Positions 7,966-13,897 of a stretch of DNA of 64,000 nucleotides are shown in pieces. A model generated the notes under the pieces. The model was not told the origin of the DNA, made no database searches, and worked only from the letters and a program-made list of their open reading frames with translations. The first letter of the stretch is position 1. Each line of letters opens with the position of its first letter. A program made the translations under genes and the position numbers. This stretch comes from Gammaproteobacteria bacterium (lineage in GTDB: Bacteria; Pseudomonadota; Gammaproteobacteria; Steroidobacterales; Foliamicaceae), in NCBI GenBank assembly GCA_009844425.1, contig VYBN01000037.1:42565-106564 (forward strand), written 5' to 3'.

Positions 7966-7995
7966 TTGACATTGCCTGCTGGAATCGGCTAAAAC
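7966..7995 (+). promoter_or_regulatory. Sigma70-type promoter candidate for the coiled-coil gene
   Basis: TTGACA at 7966-7971 is followed after 18 bp by TAAAAC (7990-7995), upstream of the ATG at 8053. The -35 box is perfect and the -10 is weak. The 304-base gap 7749-8052 otherwise holds only the antitoxin operators. Confidence 0.4.
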
Positions 7996-8052
7996 AGAAC
8001 GTGGATGGACCGCCGCTGGGGCGTTCCAGAAAATCGTTCAAGGAGGATCAAT

Positions 8053-8505
8053 ATGCCGCAGCCCGCTCTCGACACTCACGCGGAAGTACGGAAACTCAAA
8101 CAGGCTGGCTGCCCGGAGGAGCAAGCAGAAGCCATGGTTGAATTGGTCAGCCGAGCTCCCCTGAACGCGCAGATCGTCAGCCGCCTCGAGCGGCTGGAAT
8201 CGAAAGTTGACGATATCGAAGCCAACATGGCCACCAGGGCTGATTTGGCCTCTCTGCGCGCCGACATGGTGGAGCGCGTCGAGTCGCTGCGCGCTGACAT
8301 GACGGAGCGCGTCGAGTCGCTGCGCGCCGGCATGACGGAGCGTGTCGAGTCGCTGCGCGCTGACGGCGTGGAATTGAACATGTCCGCCAAGGTCAGCGTT
8401 GAAGCTCTGCGGGCGCAAATGGTACGCATGATGTGGGTTCAGAGCCTGGCGCTGGCCACGCTCATCATCAGCATGACCGGCATCATGATCAGCCTTGCGG
8501 GCTGA
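8053..8505 (+). CDS. DUF1640-like coiled-coil membrane protein
   Basis: A 150-residue protein. The start ATG 8053 was chosen over an earlier in-frame ATG at 8005 because AGGAGG lies just before it. Residues 1-60 are helical (HAEVRKLKQAGCPEEQAEAM), followed by a long coiled coil containing three tandem 11-residue units of the form ADMTERVESLR. A C-terminal transmembrane helix (MWVQSLALATLIISMTGIMI) anchors it, with most of the chain expected outside the membrane. DUF1640/CCDC90-type proteins have this layout and are often found in accessory regions, but their bacterial role is unknown. Confidence 0.75.
   Translation: MPQPALDTHAEVRKLKQAGCPEEQAEAMVELVSRAPLNAQIVSRLERLESKVDDIEANMATRADLASLRADMVERVESLRADMTERVESLRAGMTERVESLRADGVELNMSAKVSVEALRAQMVRMMWVQSLALATLIISMTGIMISLAG
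8260..8358 (+). repeat. Three tandem 33-bp units in the coiled-coil gene
   Basis: Units at 8260-8292, 8293-8325 and 8326-8358 are nearly identical, each encoding an 11-residue hendecad (ADM-ERVESLR). Repeat number could vary by slippage without shifting the frame or the coiled-coil register. Confidence 0.8.
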
Positions 8506-8661
8506 CGACCCTCAACCCTGCCTCACCGTTCCAGGGAATTCGTAAGGTTCCTCTGATCCACGCCAGCCCGCCCGGCGTGGAAGACAATTGAAGCGGGCTG
8601 GCTGACGCCGGCGCTTGCTCCCGGGCGTGAGGCGGGGGCGCCTTTGCTCGCCCGGCCCGCA

Positions 8662-8667
8662 TATAAT
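8662..8667 (+). promoter_or_regulatory. -10 box immediately upstream of dedD
   Basis: A consensus TATAAT ends only 8 bases before the dedD ATG (8676), so transcription would start at or within one or two bases of the start codon. No Shine-Dalgarno is present between them, suggesting a near-leaderless mRNA. No good -35 is visible at 17 bp spacing. Confidence 0.4.
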
Positions 8668-8675
8668 TCAAAGCG

Positions 8676-9278
8676 ATGCAATCACCGGTGCTTGAGCGGC
8701 TGGTGGGCGGGGCGGTCCTGGTGGGACTGCTCCTGTTGCTGGCCCTGGCAATCGGCCCGCGGGAAGGGGTCCGCATGCCGGACGAAGAGGGTTCTGAACG
8801 CCCTGTGGCTGACGTCGCACCTCAACCCGCCGAACCGGACATCGCCGCGTCGGACGAAACCCGCCTGGAACCCGGTCCGCGCACCGTCGCCCAATGGGTG
8901 CCGCCGGGTTCGGTGCCCCACGCGCCGCAGCCCGCCAGGGCTTTCGTTGCACCACCGGAAACGAGCGAACAAGCCGCGCCCTTGCCGAGCCCAAGCGAAG
9001 CTTCAGAAACGCCCGTGGCCGGGGCCGCGGGCGCGCTTCAGTGGGCCGTGCAGCTCGGCAGTTTCTCCTCGCGCGCGAACGCCGATGCGCTGTCCGAATG
9101 GTGCCGTGAACAGGGATATGGCGTGCAGGTCGTGACCGGGCAGGACGGCGACCAGACCCTGCACAAGGTACGCGTGGGCCCCTATGCAGCCAGGGGCGAC
9201 GCCGATTCGGCGGTCGCCGAGCTGGCTCTTCTGGGACGTGACGGTTTCGTTTCGGATTGGGAGAATGCATCGCCGTGA
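8676..9278 (+). CDS. dedD: SPOR-domain cell-division protein, DedD-like
   Basis: DedD binds denuded septal peptidoglycan and assists cell constriction. The 200-residue protein has an N-terminal membrane anchor (about 9-27, LVGGAVLVGLLLLLALAIG), a long Pro/Ala/Glu-rich periplasmic linker and a C-terminal SPOR domain (about 125-198: LQWAVQLGSFSSRANADALS and HKVRVGPYAARGDA). The order dedD-cvpA-purF is conserved in gammaproteobacteria. Its stop overlaps the cvpA GTG start. Confidence 0.9.
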   Translation: MQSPVLERLVGGAVLVGLLLLLALAIGPREGVRMPDEEGSERPVADVAPQPAEPDIAASDETRLEPGPRTVAQWVPPGSVPHAPQPARAFVAPPETSEQAAPLPSPSEASETPVAGAAGALQWAVQLGSFSSRANADALSEWCREQGYGVQVVTGQDGDQTLHKVRVGPYAARGDADSAVAELALLGRDGFVSDWENASP

Positions 9279-9811
9279 CCCTGTTCGACTGGATCGTATT
9301 GGTGATTTTCATTTCCGCCGCCTGGCTCGGAATGAAACGCGGTTTCCTGTCCGCCGCCCTGAGCCTTGCGACCTGGGTTGCGGGCGTGTTTCTGGCCTTT
9401 GCCTTCGGCGACATGGTCGTGGACACGCTGCTGTCCGGGTGGCCGGCGAAGATCGAGGTCTGGCTCGCGAACAATCCGCTCGCCGGCGCAATTTTTCGCG
9501 GTCCGTCGGTCGCCGAGTCCGTGGCGCTCTGGGCGGCCAGGCTGGGCGTGCTCGTGGTCGTGCTCGTGATCGGCTCGACCCTGGCGGGCCTGGCCTCCCG
9601 GGCCGTGGAAAACAGCGTGCTGGCTTCCGCGAATCGCGCCTTGGGCGTATTATTGGGCGCAGCCAAAGGCTGGCTGATTGCAGGTGGACTTCTGCTCTTG
9701 TGCATACACGTGGGGCCCGAGACCTGGGTGCGGGATTCGATGAGCCTGCCTGTCCTTGAACCGGTCAGCGACGCCCTGAGCCTGCTGCTCAAGGCACTGG
9801 GTGGCCGCTGA
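9275..9811 (+). CDS. cvpA: CvpA family inner-membrane protein
   Basis: CvpA is an inner-membrane protein first linked to colicin V production; its molecular role is unresolved. From GTG 9275, which overlaps the dedD stop as GTGA, it has 178 residues and four hydrophobic segments (about 5-25, 30-52, 87-110 and 135-155). The RGFLSAALSLATW segment near the N-terminus is characteristic. An earlier ATG at 9257 would add six residues and overlap dedD more deeply. It ends in a one-base TGATG overlap with purF. Confidence 0.9.
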   Translation: MTLFDWIVLVIFISAAWLGMKRGFLSAALSLATWVAGVFLAFAFGDMVVDTLLSGWPAKIEVWLANNPLAGAIFRGPSVAESVALWAARLGVLVVVLVIGSTLAGLASRAVENSVLASANRALGVLLGAAKGWLIAGGLLLLCIHVGPETWVRDSMSLPVLEPVSDALSLLLKALGGR

Positions 9812-11394
9812 TGTGCGGGATCGTCGGCCTGATGGGTCACGGCGCGGCGGCGCCGGAAATCTACGACGCGCTCATCATGCTCCAGCACCGGGGCCAGGAC
9901 GCCGCCGGCATCCTCACCGACGATGAAGGCATGTGCCGCAAGCGCCGCGCCCGCGGACTCGTGCGCGAGACGTTCCGCACCCGCCACATGCAGAACCTGC
10001 GGGGCTCGGCCGGCCTGGGCCATGTGCGCTATCCGACCGCCGGGTCCGACAAGAACTCGGAAACCCAGCCGTTCTTCGTCAACAGCCCCTACGGGATCGC
10101 CCTGGCGCATAACGGCAATCTGACCAATGCGCACGAGCTGGCCGGCGAGATGCGCCAGCGCGACCGCCGCTATCTGAATACCGATTCCGACAGCGAGCTG
10201 CTGCTCAACGTGTTCGCCCACGAGCTGCTGCGCACCTCGCGCCGGTCGATGGACACCGAAGCCGTCTTTCGTGCGGTGCGCGGCGTGCACAAGCGCTGCA
10301 AGGGCGCCTACTCGGTCGTCTGCATGATCCTGGGCTTCGGGCTGGTCGCTTTCCGCGATCCCTACGGCATCCGGCCGATGGTCGTCGGCCGGCGGGAAAG
10401 CGGCAAGGGGCCGGAATACCTGGTGGCTTCGGAAAGCGTTGCCCTGCAGCAGCTCGGCTTCGAACTGGAGCGCGACGTGATGCCGGGCGAGGCCTGGGTC
10501 TTCCCCTACGGCGAGGAAGCGGTGACCCGCCAGTGCGCGGCCCGCACGCAATACACACCCTGCATCTTCGAATACGTCTATTTCGCCCGCCCGGACTCGC
10601 TCATGGACCGCATTTCGGTGCACAAGGCGCGCCTGAGAATGGGCGAGCGCCTGGTGGAGAAGATCCAGCGCGAGCACGACACCAGCGACGTGGACGTCGT
10701 GATTCCGATCCCGGACACCAGCCGCACCAGCGCCATGGAAGTTGCGAACCGGCTGAACGTAAAGTACCGCGAGGGCTTCATCAAGAACCGCTACATAGGC
10801 CGCACCTTCATCATGCCGGGCCAGGACGAGCGCAAGCGCTCGGTGCGCCAGAAGCTCAACCCCATCAACCTGGAATTCCGCGGCAAGAACGTGCTGCTGG
10901 TGGACGATTCCATCGTGCGCGGCACGACTTCGCGGCAGATCGTCGAGATGTCGCGGGAGGCGGGCGCCAGGAAGGTGTACTTCGCTTCGGCCGCCCCGCC
11001 GGTCCGCTACCAGAACGTTTACGGCATCGACATGCCGGCGCCGGAGGAGTTGATCGCGGCCAACCGCACGGTGGAGGAAGTCGAGGAAAGAATCGGCGCC
11101 GACTGGCTGGTTTACCAGGACCTGGGCGATCTGATCTCGGCGGTCAACTTCCGGCGTGCGGAGATCACGGGTTTCGACGTTTCATGCTTCAACGGCCAGT
11201 ACGTGACCGGCGGCGTGGACGGCAAGCTGCTCCGACGGGTCGCCAGGGAGCGCGCTGACAAGGTGCGGGCCAAGCGCAAATCGCGCAAGCGGAAGGCCAG
11301 GAAGGCCGCGCGGGTGGCCGGCGCCGAACCGGTGGCCGCCGCCCGCCCGCCGAAGATGGCCGAGCTGCCCGCCCTCGAAGTCAAAAGCAGCTAA
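9811..11394 (+). CDS. purF: Amidophosphoribosyltransferase (glutamine PRPP amidotransferase)
   Basis: First committed step of purine synthesis: transfers glutamine amide nitrogen to PRPP. The N-terminal nucleophile Cys2 (MCGIVGLMG) starts the class II glutaminase domain, with HRGQDAAG and GHVRYPTAG. The phosphoribosyltransferase domain has the PRPP loop LLVDDSIVRGTTSRQIVE. At 527 residues it exceeds the E. coli enzyme because of a Lys/Arg-rich C-terminal tail (from about residue 480, KVRAKRKSRKRKARKAAR) of no known function. It is the last gene of dedD-cvpA-purF and is followed by REP-like copy B. Confidence 0.97.
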   Translation: MCGIVGLMGHGAAAPEIYDALIMLQHRGQDAAGILTDDEGMCRKRRARGLVRETFRTRHMQNLRGSAGLGHVRYPTAGSDKNSETQPFFVNSPYGIALAHNGNLTNAHELAGEMRQRDRRYLNTDSDSELLLNVFAHELLRTSRRSMDTEAVFRAVRGVHKRCKGAYSVVCMILGFGLVAFRDPYGIRPMVVGRRESGKGPEYLVASESVALQQLGFELERDVMPGEAWVFPYGEEAVTRQCAARTQYTPCIFEYVYFARPDSLMDRISVHKARLRMGERLVEKIQREHDTSDVDVVIPIPDTSRTSAMEVANRLNVKYREGFIKNRYIGRTFIMPGQDERKRSVRQKLNPINLEFRGKNVLLVDDSIVRGTTSRQIVEMSREAGARKVYFASAAPPVRYQNVYGIDMPAPEELIAANRTVEEVEERIGADWLVYQDLGDLISAVNFRRAEITGFDVSCFNGQYVTGGVDGKLLRRVARERADKVRAKRKSRKRKARKAARVAGAEPVAAARPPKMAELPALEVKSS

Positions 11395-11400
11395 ACGAAC

Positions 11401-11454
11401 CTGGGAACGAGGACGTCTCGTCCTCGCGGAGGGCGGGACGCCCTCGCTCCCAGG
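11401..11454. repeat. REP-like palindromic element, copy B
   Basis: Lies between the convergent ends of purF and lpxH, starting CTGGGAACGAGGACGTC and ending GACGCCCTCGCTCCCAGG. The outer arms CTGGGA/TCCCAG and inner GAGGACGTC/GGGCGGGACGCCCTC units make a strong hairpin. It shares the GGGCGGGACGCC and CGCTCCCAGG blocks with copies A and C and may also serve as a bidirectional terminator. Confidence 0.75.
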
Positions 11455-11466
11455 GGGAATTACCGG

Positions 11467-12189
11467 CTAAAGGTCGAACGCCTCGAGCCGGAACTCCTTC
11501 CCGTCGTGTTCCAGCGCCCAGCCGCGCTCGAACCAGTCGCCCAGTACGATCCGCGTGGCGGGTCCGCCGTCCAGTTCGAATTCGTGCACATCGGGACGGT
11601 GCGTGTGGCCGTGAATGAAGCGCCGCACTTCGCTCGCGCGCATCGCCTCGGCCACCGCGTCCGCGTTGACGTCCATGATCTCCATCGGCTTGCCGCCGGT
11701 TGAAATGCGGCTGGCGTCACGCGCCTGGGTGGCCAGCGCACGCCTGGCGGCCAGCGGCAGGGCCAGGAACTGCGCCTGCCACTTCGGATCGCGGACCATG
11801 GCGCGAAACTCCTGGTAGTCATGATCGTCGGTGCACAGGCTGTCGCCGTGCATCAGGAGCACGTTTTCTCCGCCCAGGTTCACGACGCTGGTTTCCGGAA
11901 GCAGCGTCACCCCCGTGCGGCCGCAAAAGCCGTCCCCAACCAGGAAGTCCCGGTTGCCGTGCACGAACCACGCCGGGACCCCGTCTGAAGTCAGTTCCGC
12001 CAGCGCGTCCATGATCCCGCCGGCATGCGGATCGTCGTCGTCGTCGCCCACCCAGGCCTCGAAGAGATCGCCCAGGATATAGAGCGCCTCCGCTTCGGCG
12101 GCGCGATGCTTCAGGAATTCGCGGAAGGCTTGGGTTGCGGCGGGTCGGGTGGCGTCCAGGTGGAGATCGGAGATGAAAAGGGTGCTCAT
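11467..12189 (-). CDS. lpxH: UDP-2,3-diacylglucosamine diphosphatase
   Basis: Cleaves UDP-2,3-diacylglucosamine to lipid X and UMP in lipid A synthesis at the inner membrane. The 240-residue calcineurin-like phosphoesterase has the metal motifs FISDLHLD (5-12), ILGDLFEAW, VHGNRDFL, MHGDSLCTDD and FIHGHTHRPD, which match LpxH well. The start overlaps the stop of the upstream cyclophilin gene by 4 nt (ATGA), forming a two-gene minus-strand operon. Confidence 0.96.
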   Translation of the reverse strand: MSTLFISDLHLDATRPAATQAFREFLKHRAAEAEALYILGDLFEAWVGDDDDDPHAGGIMDALAELTSDGVPAWFVHGNRDFLVGDGFCGRTGVTLLPETSVVNLGGENVLLMHGDSLCTDDHDYQEFRAMVRDPKWQAQFLALPLAARRALATQARDASRISTGGKPMEIMDVNADAVAEAMRASEVRRFIHGHTHRPDVHEFELDGGPATRIVLGDWFERGWALEHDGKEFRLEAFDL

Positions 12190-12854
12190 TCAGTCACGCG
12201 CAGGACCCGTTCGATAATCACCGGCGCCGCCGGCACGTCGCGATCGAACGGGCCGCCCGGCCCGGTGGCCCGGTTCCCGATCTCGTCCACGACCTCCATG
12301 CCGCTGACTACCTGTCCGAACACGGCATATCCCCAGCGACCCGGGCGCGGATTGAGCGCCACGTTGTCCTGAAGATTGATGTAGAACTGGTTTTTCGCCG
12401 AATGCGGATCGCCGGTACGGGCCATGGCGATCGTGCCGCGCACGTTGGAGCGGCCGTTGCCGGATTCGTTGGGCAGGGTTTCGTCGATCAGGCGCTCCTG
12501 GAAATCCACCGACCATCCGCCGCCCTGGATCACGAAGTCCTGGACCACGCGATGGAAGATCGTGCCTTCGTAGAAGCGGCTGCCGGCCAGGAGCAGGAAC
12601 TGCTGTACCGTGAGCGGGGCGTCGTTGGCGAACAGCTCCAGCGTGAAGGCGCCCGCGGTCGTTTCCACCCGCACCCGCGGGAAGGGATCCATTTCCGCCT
12701 CCGCTTCGGCCGGTTCCTGCGCGCCGGCGGCGCCGGCGCCCAGCGCCAGCACGCACAGCGCGGCGGCCCACACGTGGGAGCGAAGGCGTCTCGCCTTCGC
12801 CGAGGGCGGGACGCCCTCGCTCCCAGGGGGGGTTGGAATTCTCGTATATCTCAT
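12186..12854 (-). CDS. Exported cyclophilin-type peptidyl-prolyl isomerase
   Basis: Cyclophilins catalyse cis-trans isomerisation of Xaa-Pro bonds. The catalytic core (about 55-222) includes FHRVVQDFVIQGGGW, the MARTGDPHSAKNQFYIN segment and GYAVFGQVVSGMEVVD. A hydrophobic export signal (WAAALCVLALGAGAAGAQ, about 29-46) indicates a periplasmic or anchored protein. AGGA at good spacing supports ATG 12854, which puts REP-like copy C inside the coding sequence: residues about 9-27 are read from the element. The element therefore supplies the charged n-region of the signal peptide. Confidence 0.9.
   Translation of the reverse strand: MRYTRIPTPPGSEGVPPSAKARRLRSHVWAAALCVLALGAGAAGAQEPAEAEAEMDPFPRVRVETTAGAFTLELFANDAPLTVQQFLLLAGSRFYEGTIFHRVVQDFVIQGGGWSVDFQERLIDETLPNESGNGRSNVRGTIAMARTGDPHSAKNQFYINLQDNVALNPRPGRWGYAVFGQVVSGMEVVDEIGNRATGPGGPFDRDVPAAPVIIERVLRVTE
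12776..12824. repeat. REP-like palindromic element, copy C
   Basis: GGGAGCGAAGGCGTC at one edge and GACGCCCTCGCTCCCA at the other form an inverted repeat around TCGCCTTCGCCGAGGGCG. Unlike copies A and B it lies within the 5' coding part of the cyclophilin gene. Encoded residues (PGSEGVPPSAKARRLRSH) match those that copy A would encode in the corresponding frame (PGSEGVPPS). Confidence 0.75.
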
Positions 12855-12871
12855 TTCGGTTGGTCCTGCGA

Positions 12872-13726
12872 TTACGTCATGTTGAAAATGGCGGCATCGA
12901 GCGTGTTCTGCAACAGCATGGCGACGGTCATCGGCCCCACTCCGCCCGGCACCGGCGCAATCCAGGCCGCACGCTTGCGCGCCGCCTCGAATTCTACGTC
13001 GCCGCGCAGCTTCCCGTCGCTCATTCTGGTAATGCCGATGTCCAGCACAATGGCGCCCTCGCGCACCCAGGCGCCCGGAATGAGCCCCGGCTTGCCCACC
13101 GCGCTGCAGAGGATTTCCGCCTGCCGGACGTGTTCTTCAAGGCGGGTCGTGAACCGGTGGCAGACCGTGACCGTCGCGCCGGCCAGCAGCAGCTCCAGCG
13201 CCAGCGGGCGCCCCACCAGGTTCGACGCGCCGACCACAACGCAGTGCTTCCCCTTCGGATCGACGCCGATCTTCTCCAGCATGCGGATCACCCCGACCGC
13301 GGTGCAGGGCCGCAATCGGGGCGTGCGCAGCGCCAGCAGTCCGAAGGTCAGCGGATGAAACCCGTCCACATCCTTGCCCGGGTCGATGCGCTGGATGACG
13401 TTCAGCGAGTTGATGCGCTCGGGCAGGGGCAGCTGCACCAGGATGCCGTCCACGTTCGGGTCCGCGTTGAATTCGTCGATCAGGGCCAGCAGGGTCGGCT
13501 CGTCCGTATCCGCCGGAAGGTTGTGATCCAGCGACGCGATGCCGGCGCCGGCGCAGGCCCGCCGCTTGTTCCGCACGTAAACCTGCGAGGCCGGGTCCGC
13601 TCCCACCAGCACCGTGGCCAGCGCCGGCGCCCGGTGGCCCTCGGCAAGCCGCTCGATGACCGTCTGCCGGATTTCCTCACGGATCGCGGACGCTATGGCC
13701 TTGCCGTCAATCAGTTGCGCGGTCAT
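12872..13726 (-). CDS. folD: Methylenetetrahydrofolate dehydrogenase/cyclohydrolase
   Basis: Bifunctional NADP-dependent enzyme interconverting 5,10-methylene-, methenyl- and 10-formyl-THF. From ATG 13726 it has 284 residues, matching the family; a farther ATG at 13771 adds 15 atypical residues. Signatures: YVRNKRRAC (catalytic Lys), [14 protein letters not shown], the nucleotide-binding [12 protein letters not shown] and the C-terminal [15 protein letters not shown]. It faces away from the transhydroxylase genes, sharing a 171-bp divergent control region. Confidence 0.96.
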   Translation of the reverse strand: MTAQLIDGKAIASAIREEIRQTVIERLAEGHRAPALATVLVGADPASQVYVRNKRRACAGAGIASLDHNLPADTDEPTLLALIDEFNADPNVDGILVQLPLPERINSLNVIQRIDPGKDVDGFHPLTFGLLALRTPRLRPCTAVGVIRMLEKIGVDPKGKHCVVVGASNLVGRPLALELLLAGATVTVCHRFTTRLEEHVRQAEILCSAVGKPGLIPGAWVREGAIVLDIGITRMSDGKLRGDVEFEAARKRAAWIAPVPGGVGPMTVAMLLQNTLDAAIFNMT

Positions 13727-13841
13727 CAGGATCCGGTTGGCCGTGAACAGAGGAGATTTTACCGACTGCATCGCGTGCTCACCAGCACGGCCGCCATCAA
13801 GTTCCGCTCCCCGTTCAGGTGACGGCGGCCTGCAAGGTTGC

Positions 13842-13847
13842 TATCAT
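13842..13847 (+). promoter_or_regulatory. Possible -10 box for the transhydroxylase operon
   Basis: TATCAT lies 50 bases before the large-subunit start, with a GTGACG-type -35 seventeen bases upstream (13819-13824). Both boxes deviate from consensus. The large-subunit ATG itself has AGAGGA at good spacing. Confidence 0.3.
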
Positions 13848-13897
13848 CCGGGGCCTCTTGAGCGGTCTGCCAGACCCCGCATCCGGGAGAGGACTAC

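Noticed and set aside
8668..10677. 669-codon minus-strand open frame opposite dedD-cvpA-purF
   Set aside because: Antisense shadow of three secure genes with low-complexity Ala/Arg translation.
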